Position numbers and translations under genes: made by a program. Shown in pieces: positions 1-8,963 of a stretch of DNA of 64,000 bases; within the stretch, counting starts at the first letter, position 1, and each line of letters starts with the position of its first letter. Under the pieces are notes generated by a model. That model was not told where the DNA came from. It did not search any database and saw nothing but the letters and a program-made list of their open reading frames with translations. Location: the NCBI RefSeq assembly GCF_017355205.1, contig NZ_JADIJK010000001.1, forward strand, positions 372,001-436,000. The letters run 5' to 3'. The DNA comes from Bacillus sp. SD088 (GTDB taxonomy: Bacteria; Bacillota; Bacilli; Bacillales; Bacillaceae_C).

Positions 1-443
1 AAAATAGCGAAGAAAATAATTTGCAAAACATTTGCTGTTGTTAAGGCTTCAATTGGATTGGTTGGAATGATGTTCAACAGGGTATCGATCACACCTTCTG
101 ATGTTGCGGCTTCAGCGGTCCCACCTTCTAAAACGACATCAGACCCTTTCCCAGGAGAAAAAATAAACCCCGCAAGTAAACCAAAGCAAATCGCGATCAA
201 ACTAGTCATAAGAAAATAAAGAATCGATTTTCCACCGATCGTGCCCAATTCTTTAATTCCTCCAGCTCCTGTTACCCCTACAATAATCGTCGACAAAATC
301 AAAGGCACAATAATAAACTTAATAAGACGTAAGAATAAATCTCCAAGTGGCTGAACGGCAGAAGCCTTCTCACCAAACACAGCTCCTACAATCACAGCTA
401 AGACAAATGCGATCAGAATTTGCAGAATGAACCCTTTTTTCAT
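1..443 (-). CDS. Dicarboxylate/amino acid:cation symporter, N-terminal part (cut by window edge)
   Basis: The first 147 codons of a sodium- or proton-coupled symporter of the SDF/DAACS family (GltP/GltT/DctA type), an inner-membrane carrier for C4-dicarboxylates or acidic amino acids. Translation from the ATG gives MKKGFILQILIAFVLAVIVG, then a family-typical stretch LGDLFLRLIKFIIVPLILST and GVTGAGGIKELG, matching the first three transmembrane segments. GAGGGAG upstream of the ATG serves as ribosome binding site. The C-terminal transport core lies beyond the window, so the substrate cannot be decided. Confidence 0.85.
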   Translation of the reverse strand, partial: MKKGFILQILIAFVLAVIVGAVFGEKASAVQPLGDLFLRLIKFIIVPLILSTIIVGVTGAGGIKELGTIGGKSILYFLMTSLIAICFGLLAGFIFSPGKGSDVVLEGGTAEAATSEGVIDTLLNIIPTNPIEALTTANVLQIIFFAI

Positions 444-515
444 TAAATACACTCCCTCTCGCCATATAACGGCAACGCTTTCAATGTACCTCCTCTTGTA
501 CAATATATGAAGGGA

Positions 516-555
516 CAAAAAAAGAATGCCCCAAATCTATATCGGAACATTCTTT
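516..555 (-). terminator. Rho-independent terminator of katA
   Basis: A 12-bp stem (521-532 with 544-555, including two G-U pairs) and an 11-nt loop, followed on the minus strand by a run of T. It lies 13 bases past the katA stop codon and separates katA from the symporter gene. Confidence 0.8.
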
Positions 556-567
556 CTATGTTTCTTA

Positions 568-2034
568 TTAAGATAATGCTTCTTCTTTCGGAACCTCTAA
601 ACCAAGTCCTTCTGCAACACGTGTACCATATTCAGGGTCAGCTTTGTAGAAATGACGGATCTGGCGAAGTTTAATCTCCTCTTTTTCTACTGGTTTCATC
701 GCATTCACGACATTATCTACTAATCGTGTACGCTCTTCCTCTGTAAGCAAACGATAGAGATCACCAGCTTGCGTGTAATGATCATGGTGGTCATAAGCAA
801 CACTTTCTGCAACACCAGATACGGCAAATCCAGATTGTTTATTGTCTGCTGTTTCGGCAGGTCCTGATTGACTATTAGGTTCATAATAGACAGATCCTCC
901 ACCATTTGCATCAAATCTCATAGCTCCATCACGTTGATAGTTATTTACTTCATTTTTCGCTCGATTAATCGGCAACATCTGATGGTTGGTTCCGACACGA
1001 TAACGATGAGCATCATGATAGGCAAATAAGCGTCCTTGCAGCATTTTATCAGGTGATGCCTCAATTCCTGGAACAAATGTGCCTGGTGAGAAGGTGGCTT
1101 GCTCTACTTCTGCAAAGTAGTTTTCAGGGTTCCGGTCTAATACCATTTCTCCTACTTCAATCAATGGATAATCCTTTTGCGACCAAACCTTTGTCACATC
1201 AAACGGATCAAAGCGATACGTGTTTGCATCCTCCATTGGCATGATTTGCACATATAGCTTCCATTTTGGAAAATCACCTTTTTCAATCGCATTGAACAGA
1301 TCTTCAGTATGATAATCCGGATTTTCCCCTGCTAACTTTTCAGCTAACTTCACATCAAGATTTTTAACACCTTGCTCTGTTTTAAAGTGGTATTTCACCC
1401 AAACGGCTTCACCTTGCGCGTTGACCCATTTAAAAGTATGGCTGCCATAGCCATTCATATGGCGGAATGTTGCAGGAATGCCACGATCAGACATAAGTAT
1501 TGACACTTGATGCAATGACTCCGGCGATAATGACCAGAAATCCCAAACCGCTGTTGGATTCTTCAAATGTGTTTGTGGATCTCTTTTTTGTGTATGAATA
1601 AAATCAGGAAATTTAATCGCATCACGGATGAAGAAAACAGGTGTATTATTTCCAACTAAATCATAATTTCCTTCTTCCGTATAAAATTTTACAGCGAAAC
1701 CTCGTGGATCGCGAACAGTATCAGCTGATCCCAACTCACCCGCTACAGTTGAGAAGCGAATAAACATCGGTGTTCTTTTTCCAACTTCTGATAGAAAATC
1801 AGCCTTCGTGTATTGAGAAATATCATTGGTTACTTGAAAATAACCATGAGCCCCTGCCCCTTTCGCATGAACCACTCGTTCAGGGATTCTTTCCCGATTA
1901 AAATGTGCTAGTTTTTCTAACAAGTGAACATCTTGTATTAGTACTGGACCGCGTGCTCCAGCTGTCATTGAATTCTGATTATCTCCTACGGGAGAACCCC
2001 AACTAGTCGTTAAGTTTTTACGTTCATTACTCAT
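568..2034 (-). CDS. katA: Catalase (haem, small-subunit clade 3)
   Basis: Decomposes hydrogen peroxide to water and oxygen in the cytoplasm. At 488 residues it has the normal length of a clade 3 monofunctional catalase. Visible landmarks are the distal haem histidine in PERVVHAKG (His56), the catalytic asparagine in YDLVGNNTP (Asn129), and the haem-ligand tyrosine in [12 protein letters not shown] (Tyr339). The ATG is preceded by AAAGGCGGG. A PerR-like operator and a sigma-A-type promoter lie upstream and a terminator follows, so it is a monocistronic peroxide-stress gene. Its neighbours are unrelated to the sugar genes that fill the rest of the window. Confidence 0.97.
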   Translation of the reverse strand: MSNERKNLTTSWGSPVGDNQNSMTAGARGPVLIQDVHLLEKLAHFNRERIPERVVHAKGAGAHGYFQVTNDISQYTKADFLSEVGKRTPMFIRFSTVAGELGSADTVRDPRGFAVKFYTEEGNYDLVGNNTPVFFIRDAIKFPDFIHTQKRDPQTHLKNPTAVWDFWSLSPESLHQVSILMSDRGIPATFRHMNGYGSHTFKWVNAQGEAVWVKYHFKTEQGVKNLDVKLAEKLAGENPDYHTEDLFNAIEKGDFPKWKLYVQIMPMEDANTYRFDPFDVTKVWSQKDYPLIEVGEMVLDRNPENYFAEVEQATFSPGTFVPGIEASPDKMLQGRLFAYHDAHRYRVGTNHQMLPINRAKNEVNNYQRDGAMRFDANGGGSVYYEPNSQSGPAETADNKQSGFAVSGVAESVAYDHHDHYTQAGDLYRLLTEEERTRLVDNVVNAMKPVEKEEIKLRQIRHFYKADPEYGTRVAEGLGLEVPKEEALS

Positions 2035-2076
2035 ATTATCCCGCCTTTAATTCATTTTCATTAGACTATATTTAAT

Positions 2077-2104
2077 ATAATAACAGATACCAAGTAAAAA
2101 TCAA
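2077..2104 (-). promoter_or_regulatory. katA: Candidate katA promoter
   Basis: On the minus strand TTGATT (-35, 2099-2104) and TATTAT (-10, 2077-2082) are spaced by 16 bp, about 40 bp before the katA start. The -35 is imperfect, as is common for genes under repressor control. Confidence 0.5.
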
Positions 2105-2111
2105 TACTTAT

Positions 2112-2126
2112 TTATAATTATTTTAA
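2112..2126. promoter_or_regulatory. PerR box upstream of katA
   Basis: TTATAATTATTTTAA differs at one position from the Bacillus PerR consensus TTATAATnATTATAA. It sits 8 bp upstream of the candidate -35. PerR control of katA is established in Bacillus subtilis; its use here is inferred from the motif. Confidence 0.7.
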
Positions 2127-2205
2127 TTAAGATTCCTTCTCTTTCTAATTAGGAATATATGTATGTCCCTTTGGAAAAATGATAGAAAAAAAATGAAGTA
2201 AACTC

Positions 2206-2231
2206 AAAAAATGCACCTCCTTAGGTGCATT
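2206..2231 (-). terminator. Terminator after the membrane-anchored glycerophosphodiesterase
   Basis: AATGCACCT pairs with AGGTGCATT across a 4-nt loop, followed on the minus strand by a T-run. It starts 21 bases after the stop codon. Confidence 0.85.
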
Positions 2232-2252
2232 CTATTTTCTATATGATTATAA

Positions 2253-3107
2253 TTAATTCATTTCCTCTCCCGCTGTACGGGAATCCACGATCCATTTTGT
2301 ATAATCAGTTATAATTCCATCTACCCCCAGGTTCAAGGCCTTCTGCATTTTCCTTGGATCACGAATGGTCCAAGCCATCACCTTTTTATCTCTTTTATGG
2401 ATTTCCTCCACATCTCTTTGTCGCAAGTAGCGAATGTTATAATTCACATAGGTTGCATAATCGGCAATGTCATCTAACTGTTGACTTGAAAGTGGATGTT
2501 CCGTTCTTGACACAAGGACAGCCACTGGAATTTTTGGAAGTAATTCATGCATTTTTTTCATTGATTCGAAATTCACAGATTGAATGATAACATTATTCGT
2601 ATTATTATATTGTTCAATAAGATCAGCTAGAATTTGCTCAATTCCTGTATTCGCCTCTGGTTCCTTAATTTCAATAATAATCCCTATTTGATGAAGCATA
2701 GTGTCCAATAACTCCTCAAGCGTAATAATTCTTTCCCCTTTAAAAGAAGCATTGAATTTACTTCCCGCGTCTAGTTCCTTTAATTCTTCTAATGTAAAAT
2801 TTCGAACATATCCAGAACCATTGGTTGTTCGATTTACTTTATCATCATGAATAATGACAAGCTGATCATCTTTTGATAAATGAATGTCAAGCTCGATATA
2901 ATCCATTCCATGATCAACAGCCTTCTGAAAAGCCGCCATAGTATTCTCAGGAGCATAACCAGAAGCTCCACGGTGAGCAACACTTATCGTTCCTTGCAAT
3001 TCAAAACTGGTATTTGGCTTTTCTGTAAAACCGATTAGGAGAGTAAGACTTGCAATTCCGATGATTGCAAGCATATATGCCTTAAGTGCTCTTGGTGTCA
3101 TTCTCAA
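2253..3107 (-). CDS. Glycerophosphodiester phosphodiesterase with N-terminal membrane anchor
   Basis: GDPD-family enzyme that hydrolyses glycerophosphodiesters to glycerol-3-phosphate and an alcohol. Residues 11-27 form one hydrophobic segment (MLAIIGIASLTLLIG), so the catalytic domain is probably tethered outside the membrane or secreted. The GDPD signature follows: AHRGASGYAPENT, then ELDIHLSKD and VIIHDDKVNRTT, with the metal and catalytic residues (His, Arg, Glu, Asp, His) all present, and a C-terminal TIM-barrel half ending in GVDGIITDY. The start may be TTG at 3107 or ATG at 3101; AGGGGGAG precedes both. A strong cre site lies upstream, so carbon catabolite control is likely. It resembles the leaderless GDPD at 36 kb. 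Confidence 0.88.
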   Translation of the reverse strand: MRMTPRALKAYMLAIIGIASLTLLIGFTEKPNTSFELQGTISVAHRGASGYAPENTMAAFQKAVDHGMDYIELDIHLSKDDQLVIIHDDKVNRTTNGSGYVRNFTLEELKELDAGSKFNASFKGERIITLEELLDTMLHQIGIIIEIKEPEANTGIEQILADLIEQYNNTNNVIIQSVNFESMKKMHELLPKIPVAVLVSRTEHPLSSQQLDDIADYATYVNYNIRYLRQRDVEEIHKRDKKVMAWTIRDPRKMQKALNLGVDGIITDYTKWIVDSRTAGEEMN

Positions 3108-3135
3108 TAAAACTCCCCCTGTTCTGCATCTTCAT

Positions 3136-3149
3136 TGTAAGCGTTTACT
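3136..3149. promoter_or_regulatory. cre site (CcpA) upstream of the GDPD gene
   Basis: TGTAAGCGTTTACT matches the cre consensus TGNAARCGNWWWCA at 13 of 14 positions and lies about 30 bp before the start codon. It suggests glucose repression of this phosphodiesterase. Confidence 0.65.
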
Positions 3150-3275
3150 AATTATATTGTAACACATTTTTCGCCAAAATGCTCCACTTCTTCAATAAAT
3201 TCCCTTACAAACAATGCCTATTTTTCTATGACAATATCTTGGAGCTAGTCTTAAAAGGGCCTAAGGAAGACCCGC

Positions 3276-4391
3276 TTAGTTTAGTGCATTTACCACAGAA
3301 TAATGTTCTAATGAAATATCTATCTCTTCGTTTAGTACCAGTTTTGCTAGCTGAGCACCAAGATATGGTCCCACTGTTAAACCGCTTGAGCCAAGACCGT
3401 TTGCAAGGTAAATCCCTTCATAATCAGGAAGCGCTCCGATGATAGGTAAAAATCCGGGCGTGAAAGGGCGAAATCCAACCTTCACATCAAGAAAGTCAGT
3501 TTTAGACAGACCAGGCGCTACGTCCATAGCCTTTTCAAAAATTTCATACATTCCCGATACAGTAGGAGCTACATCAAAACCTGTATTGTTTTCATGCGTA
3601 ACCCCTACAGCGATTCTACCATCAGCGAAAGGAACAATATAATGAACGCCCGGAGGCATAATCACAGGCCAATCCCTTGTGCTTTGATCCTTTACCTGCA
3701 TATGTATAATTTGGCCTTTTTGAAAGTAAACATTCATTCGAATGTTTAGCGGTTCAAATAACTCCTTTGCCCAAGCACCATTTGTCACCAACGCTGTATC
3801 ACACGAAAATTCCCTTTCATCTACACGAACACCAACTACTTTTTTTCCACTCACCTGTAAACAGGCATCTCCTTGTACAATCGTAGCGCCATTTCTCTCT
3901 GCCGCCCGCAATAACGCATCGCGAATAGCCCCACCATCGACTCGTGCTGCTCCACTTACATATACAGCTCCATATCCATCAGCAAGCGGGGGAAAGATTT
4001 TTTTTGCGTCTTCCGATGTTAAGAGCTGTACATCTCCGATTTCTGGCGCATCCTTTCGTCGCTCAATGGCCCTTATTTCCATTGCCTGTAATTTTTTTTG
4101 ATCTCTATGTATACTAAGAGCGCCAACCCGAGCATAACCCGTATTCGTTTCTCCAGCATTTTCGAGTTCTGCCATTAGCTTAGGATAATAAGCCGCTCCA
4201 GACTTAGCCAACTGATACCATGCTTGATTCCGACGCTGAGATAACCATGGGCATACAATTCCAGCTGCTGCCTGTGTCGCTTGTCCCTTGTCGTTCCGAT
4301 CAATGACTGTTACATCGGCTCCCGATTTAGCTAAATGGTACGCTGTAGAGGCCCCCAGAATTCCAGCACCGATGACCATATACCTTGCCAT
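3276..4391 (-). CDS. FAD-dependent amine/D-amino acid oxidase family protein
   Basis: DAO-family flavoprotein of 371 residues. The N-terminal Rossmann motif GAGILGASTAYHL (residues 8-20) binds FAD, followed by VTVIDRND, where the acidic residue contacts the ribose. Further DAO features are AAGIVCPWLS and near the C-terminus GFRPFTPGFLPIIG and GLGSSGLTVGP. The family oxidises glycine, sarcosine, D-amino acids or related amines; the substrate cannot be told from sequence. The ATG is preceded by AAAGGGGATG. It looks like a single gene, with no linked thiamine genes that would point to ThiO. Confidence 0.85.
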   Translation of the reverse strand: MARYMVIGAGILGASTAYHLAKSGADVTVIDRNDKGQATQAAAGIVCPWLSQRRNQAWYQLAKSGAAYYPKLMAELENAGETNTGYARVGALSIHRDQKKLQAMEIRAIERRKDAPEIGDVQLLTSEDAKKIFPPLADGYGAVYVSGAARVDGGAIRDALLRAAERNGATIVQGDACLQVSGKKVVGVRVDEREFSCDTALVTNGAWAKELFEPLNIRMNVYFQKGQIIHMQVKDQSTRDWPVIMPPGVHYIVPFADGRIAVGVTHENNTGFDVAPTVSGMYEIFEKAMDVAPGLSKTDFLDVKVGFRPFTPGFLPIIGALPDYEGIYLANGLGSSGLTVGPYLGAQLAKLVLNEEIDISLEHYSVVNALN

Positions 4392-4496
4392 AAAAACATC
4401 CCCTTTGTCGGATTTATTTTAAGTTATTTTTGAATGAAATACCAATAATAACAGGTGCCTGGCACACCCCGAATTTTGTCAGGTACTGTCGAACGA

Positions 4497-4536
4497 AAAA
4501 ATGGGCCGGACTCTTTTCTTATTAAGAGTCTGGCCC
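4497..4536 (-). terminator. Terminator after the isomerase/dehydrogenase pair
   Basis: A 13-bp stem (4503-4515 with 4524-4536, one mismatch), an 8-nt loop and a T-run on the minus strand. Just beyond it (about 4453-4465) is GGTGCCTGGCAC, a short word that recurs in modified form at 55.5 kb. Confidence 0.85.
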
Positions 4537-4582
4537 GCTTTTCATTTTAAGAAGGGATTACTCGCCCTTTTCTATACTACTA

Positions 4583-5551
4583 TTACGCCCACCACATCTC
4601 AGCAGGTTGTTCTCTAATTAAGACGGATTGCAGATTGCTAACTGCGCGTTGGAATCCCTCTTCAATAGACATAAGTGGATCTTCGTGTTCAATTGAAACA
4701 ACATAGTCATAACCATATAAACGGAGAGCACTCATCATGTCAGACCATTCTTTCACATCATGACCACAGCCAACCGAGCGGAATGTCCATGCTCTTGTTT
4801 GCAGTTTGTCATAGGGTTGCATATCTAAATAACCATGCATGTTCAGATTATCTGGATCAATGTAAGTATCTTTTGCATGGAAATGATGAATGGCGTTTTT
4901 CTCGCCAAGAATTTTGATGGCAGCCACTGAATCAATCCCTTGCCACCACATATGACTTGGGTCAAGGTTTGCGCCAATTGCGTCGGAAGTATTTTCTCTC
5001 AATTTCAATAAGGTATATGGGGAGTGAACAAGGAAACCGCCATGAAGCTCTATACCGATTTTCACGTTATGTTCTTCCGCATAAGTACCAATTTCTTTCC
5101 AATATGGAATAAGCTTTTCTTCCCACTGCCAGTTATAGACATCCAAATGTTCTGGTGGCCATGCAACTGTAGGCCAATTCGGTTGTTTTGCCCCTTCATG
5201 ATCACCAGCTGTTCCTGAAAAAGTATTCACAACAGGTACATTCATTAATGATGCCAATTTAATCGTTTTTCTCAACGTTTCATCTGCTTTTTTTGCAACT
5301 TCTTTATCCGGATGAATTGGGTTATTATGGCAGCTGAACGCACTGATCGTTAAACCACGTGATTCCACCTGATGCAAGTAATCTTTCCGTTTTTCCTCAC
5401 TTTCAAGTAAGGCATCCATGTCACAGTGTGCATTTCCAGGATACCCACCTGTCCCAATTTCCACCGCATCTAGACCAGATGCCTTGACATGATCAAGCAT
5501 TTCTTCGAAAGATTTTTCTGCAAAAAGTACTGTAAACACTCCAAGTTTCAT
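4583..5551 (-). CDS. Sugar phosphate isomerase/epimerase family protein (TIM barrel)
   Basis: A xylose-isomerase-like (AP endonuclease 2) TIM barrel of 322 residues. Visible metal-binding elements are IGIELHGGFLVHS, GANLDPSHMWWQG, HFHAKDTY and VSIEHEDP, giving the Glu/Asp/His/Glu set of the family. The start MKLGVFTVLF is preferred over the GTG four codons upstream because AGGTG lies 9 bp before it. It follows a Gfo/Idh/MocA dehydrogenase gene and probably shares its transcript, although repeat M1 lies between them. Such pairs act in inositol-type sugar metabolism or in 3-keto-glycoside chemistry; the actual substrate is unknown. Confidence 0.85.
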   Translation of the reverse strand: MKLGVFTVLFAEKSFEEMLDHVKASGLDAVEIGTGGYPGNAHCDMDALLESEEKRKDYLHQVESRGLTISAFSCHNNPIHPDKEVAKKADETLRKTIKLASLMNVPVVNTFSGTAGDHEGAKQPNWPTVAWPPEHLDVYNWQWEEKLIPYWKEIGTYAEEHNVKIGIELHGGFLVHSPYTLLKLRENTSDAIGANLDPSHMWWQGIDSVAAIKILGEKNAIHHFHAKDTYIDPDNLNMHGYLDMQPYDKLQTRAWTFRSVGCGHDVKEWSDMMSALRLYGYDYVVSIEHEDPLMSIEEGFQRAVSNLQSVLIREQPAEMWWA

Positions 5552-5584
5552 ACCTACAGTCACCTATCCCTTCTGTTATTAGGC

Positions 5585-5640
5585 TGTTCAAAAGGTCGGT
5601 AAAAATGCCATTCGGTCCTTTTTATCCTCTTCTTTGAACA
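5585..5640. repeat. Short copy (M1) of a TGTTCAAA-ended intergenic repeat
   Basis: Begins TGTTCAAAAGGTCGGTAAA and ends CGGTCCTTTTTATCCTC followed by TTTGAACA, so the ends are inverted repeats. The same two ends frame the longer element at 36752-36957. M1 looks like an internally deleted copy, as in a MITE family. Confidence 0.6.
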
Positions 5641-5687
5641 ACACTTTATTAATTGTTTGAACACAGTCTCATTTTAACGCTTCTTCT

Positions 5688-6710
5688 CTATATTTGCACA
5701 ATTTTCTTTGTTTCACTAGATTCTAATGCTGCTAATACAACCTTTAAGGATTTCATGCCTTCTTCTCCATTAATCGGTGGTTCCGTATCCTTCACAATAC
5801 TATCAACAAAATGATCAATAACCTTTGTACTGGATTGCCCACCATCTTCATTGGATTGGATTTTTCCAAGATCAAAGTTCTCTGTTTCTCCACCAACATG
5901 ATGAACAATCAGCGAATGTTCAGGATCATCCTCTAATCGTAATACGGCCTTTTCTCCATAAATAATCGTCGCATTATCTTCTTTCCCGTAAGCCCAGCTT
6001 GCGGCTAACGTCCCGATAATACCGGTCTCTGATTTTAAAATACAAACAGCATTATCATCAACAGTACTATTTTCTTTCGCACCTGACTCCACAAAAGAAC
6101 CTACTTCTACAAACTCTTCTCCTAATAAATAACGCATAAGGTCTGTTTTATGGACACCGAGATCTCCCATTGCGCCAATAAAGGCCTCTTCTTTTCTAAA
6201 AAACCAACTATCTTTTCCATCAATCCCCCATCCTTCTGGTCCAGGATGGCCAAAAGCTGTACGGAAGCTATAAATTTTCCCTACCTCACCATTGGCTATG
6301 AGTTCTCTCGCCTTTTCGTGGGAAGCAACAAAACGTTGATTATGACCAATCATTAACTTCTTGCCATTCTTTTCTGCTGCTTGAATCATATCTAAAGCTT
6401 CCTTCTCAGAAGTAGCCATTGGTTTTTCGCATAGGACGTGGTTTCCTGCTTCTAATGCCGCAATACTAATTGGTGCATGCAAATAATTTGGCGTACAAAC
6501 AGAGACAATATCTAGTTCAACCTCACTAAGCATCTCCTCATAATTGGTGAAAGCTTGACCACCATATTCCCCTGCCATCTTATTAGCTCTTTCTTCTACG
6601 ATATCACAGACAGCGACAATCTCAACTTGATCATTCATTGCGTATTCTGGTAGATGACGGAATTTCGCGATACTTCCACACCCCACTACTCCAACTTTTA
6701 ATTTACTCAT
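5688..6710 (-). CDS. Gfo/Idh/MocA family NAD(P)-dependent sugar dehydrogenase
   Basis: 340 residues. The N-terminal Rossmann fold starts VGVVGCGSIAKFRHLPEY, and the family motif CEKPMATS supplies the EKP lysine near residue 95. The C-terminal domain contains GDLGVHKTDLMRYLLG, with the catalytic histidine. The ATG is preceded by AAAGGAG. It is the first gene of a pair with the downstream isomerase/epimerase and is divergent from a LacI-type regulator, which likely controls it. The substrate is probably a sugar, inositol or glycoside, not determinable here. Confidence 0.9.
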   Translation of the reverse strand: MSKLKVGVVGCGSIAKFRHLPEYAMNDQVEIVAVCDIVEERANKMAGEYGGQAFTNYEEMLSEVELDIVSVCTPNYLHAPISIAALEAGNHVLCEKPMATSEKEALDMIQAAEKNGKKLMIGHNQRFVASHEKARELIANGEVGKIYSFRTAFGHPGPEGWGIDGKDSWFFRKEEAFIGAMGDLGVHKTDLMRYLLGEEFVEVGSFVESGAKENSTVDDNAVCILKSETGIIGTLAASWAYGKEDNATIIYGEKAVLRLEDDPEHSLIVHHVGGETENFDLGKIQSNEDGGQSSTKVIDHFVDSIVKDTEPPINGEEGMKSLKVVLAALESSETKKIVQI

Positions 6711-7011
6711 ATATATTCTCCTTTTCTATGAAATATAAAATTCACTTTGAACAGGTCTTCGCATGTAAAAACCCATGCATTTAAATCTAGTTAACTAGCA
6801 ATAAGAAATCGAGAGAGCGTTTTCCTCCAACTCTAAGAATCCCCTTACATCTTACTATCATTTAATTCGGGATAATTTATACCTTTTAATAGGATTGTAC
6901 CATATCCTTTCCCATTTCGGAATAGAAACGTTTCGAAAAATTACTTGTAAAATATTCAAACAAATTATAGAGTATAATCAAGGAATACATTGGAGTTGGA
7001 GGAAAAACGGT
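6711..7011. promoter_or_regulatory. Divergent control region between dehydrogenase and LacI-type regulator
   Basis: No gene. It holds three dyads: CTAGTTAACTAG (perfect, 6787-6798), a weak cre-like AGAGAGCGTTTTCC (6812-6825), and GAAACGTTTC centred in 6923-6936. An ATG at 6895 is in frame with the regulator but has no ribosome binding site, so this region is taken as untranslated. Confidence 0.5.
6923..6936. promoter_or_regulatory. LacI-type operator candidate
   Basis: TAGAAACGTTTCGA contains the perfect palindrome GAAACGTTTC with the central CG step typical of LacI-family operators. It lies about 75 bp before the regulator start, in a position suited to autoregulation. It differs from cre at two conserved places. 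Confidence 0.45.
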
Positions 7012-7980
7012 ATGGTAAGTATTAAAGATATCGCTAAAAAGGCTGGCGTATCTATTTCAACGGTCTCCTATGCTTTAAATGGAAGTCCGAAGGTAACAGA
7101 AAAGACAAGTAAAAAAATACTTGAGATTGCCAAAGAACTAAATTATGTTCCTAATGCTGCTGCTCGAACTTTAAAAAACCGCGCATCCAACATTATCGGC
7201 GCATTTATGCCTGATTATGGTGGCCCTTTTTTCGGAGATTTACTAAGAGGTATGCGAAAAACATTTAATCAACATGGCTACGATCTCATTGCCTGTACAG
7301 GAAAGGAATCTCATCGTTTCCTTCCTGAAGGGATTATTGATGGAGCCGTTATATTAGATTGGAATTTTCCAGATGAAGAAATTTTACGCTATGCAGAATT
7401 AGGAAATAAAATTGTCGTACTTGACCGGGAGTTACATCATTCCAATATCGAACTTGTCCTCCTTGACAATCAAACCGGAACTGAATTAGCAATAAACTAC
7501 TTAATCGAGAACAAACAACAAAATCTTATTCTACTTACAGGACCTGGTGGAAATTTCGACTCACAGCAAAGACTTCAAGCCGCCGTAGCTATTTTACAAA
7601 AACACCCTTCGATCAACTATACAATCTACTCTGGGGATTTTAGCCAATCATTTGGAAAAGACATTGTGAATGAGATTGTCGAGAAATCGATGACACCAAC
7701 GGCCATCTTTTCTTTCAATGATACGATGGCAGTTGGTCTCTATCAAGGATTTAAAAAAACCTCGTATAAAATCGGCCAAGATATACAAATTATTGGTTTT
7801 GATAATACAGAGGTTGCTCAATATCTCCAGCCCCCTCTTACAACGATTAATTATTCTAAAGATGAGTGGGGATCGATGGCAGCAGAGCAATTAATTCAAT
7901 TATTAAATGGAAAAACAACGCAGCCACATACCATACCTGTTTGTTTATTAGAACGAGAATCTGTTAGAACAAACAAATAG
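7012..7980 (+). CDS. LacI family transcriptional regulator
   Basis: 322 residues. The N-terminal helix-turn-helix and hinge read SIKDIAKKAGVSISTVSYAL, then NGSPKVTEKTSKKILEIAKE and LNYVPNAAARTLK, followed by a periplasmic-binding-protein-like sugar sensor domain (for example IIGFDNTEVAQYLQPPLTTI). The ATG at 7012 is chosen over the in-frame ATG at 6895 because TGGAGG stands just upstream and the HTH then begins at residue 3. It probably represses the divergent Gfo/Idh and isomerase genes and itself through GAAACGTTTC-like sites; this is inferred from position only. The effector sugar is unknown. Confidence 0.93.
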   Translation: MVSIKDIAKKAGVSISTVSYALNGSPKVTEKTSKKILEIAKELNYVPNAAARTLKNRASNIIGAFMPDYGGPFFGDLLRGMRKTFNQHGYDLIACTGKESHRFLPEGIIDGAVILDWNFPDEEILRYAELGNKIVVLDRELHHSNIELVLLDNQTGTELAINYLIENKQQNLILLTGPGGNFDSQQRLQAAVAILQKHPSINYTIYSGDFSQSFGKDIVNEIVEKSMTPTAIFSFNDTMAVGLYQGFKKTSYKIGQDIQIIGFDNTEVAQYLQPPLTTINYSKDEWGSMAAEQLIQLLNGKTTQPHTIPVCLLERESVRTNK

Positions 7981-7992
7981 AAATCTTATACA

Positions 7993-8131
7993 GAGGCTGG
8001 GACAAAAGTGTCTTCACCAAATAAAAAACCGAACTACTATGGTATATATCCTATGCTCCTGGAAATATGCTTCTCTAAGGTGATGCATTGTTCATCATTG
8101 GAGCTTAGCACTTTAGTTATGTCTCAGCCTC
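7993..8131 (+). repeat. Intergenic repeat R1 (GAGGCTGGGACAAAA family)
   Basis: Starts GAGGCTGGGACAAAA and ends TTAGTTATGTCTCAGCCTC, giving imperfect terminal inverted repeats. Its reverse-oriented relative is at 28600-28732 and a shortened one at 41590-41682. It fills the gap between the convergent LacI-type and nanE genes and may also work as a two-way terminator. Confidence 0.7.
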
Positions 8132-8144
8132 TTATTCATCCGCT

Positions 8145-8843
8145 TTAAACCTTAAGGGTTTCCCCTAGACATTCAGCAAAAGCCTTCGTAATCAATTGCG
8201 GTCTCGTAATAGCACTGCCAACCACGACTGACCACGCACCAAGTTCCTGCATTTTTTTCGCTTGCTCAGGAGTTTGAATTCTTCCCTCAGCCACTACTGG
8301 TATGGACATTCGTTCACATAATTGCTGAACAAGTTCGAAGTCAGGCCCTTTCTGTTTTGGGCTATCTTCCGTATAACCAGACAGGGTGGTTGAAAGCATA
8401 TCCACCCCACATTCACTTGCATAAGTAGCATCCTCAATCGTCGCAATATCGGCCATAACCAAAGTATCACTATGATCATGAATAAACTGAACCAACTCTA
8501 CCAATTTCACTCCATTTGGCCGTTGGCGAATAGTCGCATCCAAGGCGATTACATCTGGTTTTACCTCCAATAATTCCTTAACCTCTTTTAAAGTGGCTGT
8601 AATAAATACTTCACTGTCAGGATAATTTCGTTTCACTAAGCCAATAACAGGGAGATTCGTCGCCTTCTTGATCGCTTCCACATCAATAGCTGAATTGCTC
8701 CGAATGGCAACAGCTCCACCTTGTTTAACAGCCATTGCCATTTTGGCCATCAATTCTGAACCATGTAACGGCTCATCTTCCAATGCCTGACAAGAGACAA
8801 TTAAATTTTTATGAATAGTTTGAAAGAATTCTTTATTTCGCAA
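8145..8843 (-). CDS. nanE: N-acetylmannosamine-6-phosphate 2-epimerase
   Basis: Converts ManNAc-6-phosphate to GlcNAc-6-phosphate in sialic acid breakdown. The 232-residue TIM barrel carries NanE signatures: LIVSCQALEDEPLHG, GGAVAIRSNS, ALDATIRQRP, MADIATIEDA and VVAEGRI. I place the start at a TTG that has AAGGA 9 bp upstream; the ATG three codons earlier (8852) touches the AAGGA directly. It is the last gene of the operon that carries the importer and a sialidase-like protein. No dedicated ManNAc kinase lies next to it; the ROK kinase at 42 kb could serve. Confidence 0.93.
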   Translation of the reverse strand: MRNKEFFQTIHKNLIVSCQALEDEPLHGSELMAKMAMAVKQGGAVAIRSNSAIDVEAIKKATNLPVIGLVKRNYPDSEVFITATLKEVKELLEVKPDVIALDATIRQRPNGVKLVELVQFIHDHSDTLVMADIATIEDATYASECGVDMLSTTLSGYTEDSPKQKGPDFELVQQLCERMSIPVVAEGRIQTPEQAKKMQELGAWSVVVGSAITRPQLITKAFAECLGETLKV

Positions 8844-8963
8844 TATTATCATTCCTTGTTTTTATTTTCTTCGATATCTATCTTGAAACAACAGTACTTT
8901 TGGATAACTTATATCTATGGAGGTATTATCCTTATATACCGACAAGCTTTCTAACTGATAACC

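Noticed and set aside
6895-7011. N-terminal extension of the LacI-type regulator
   Set aside because: The extra 39 codons lack an RBS and contain an operator-like palindrome, while a good RBS stands before the ATG at 7012.
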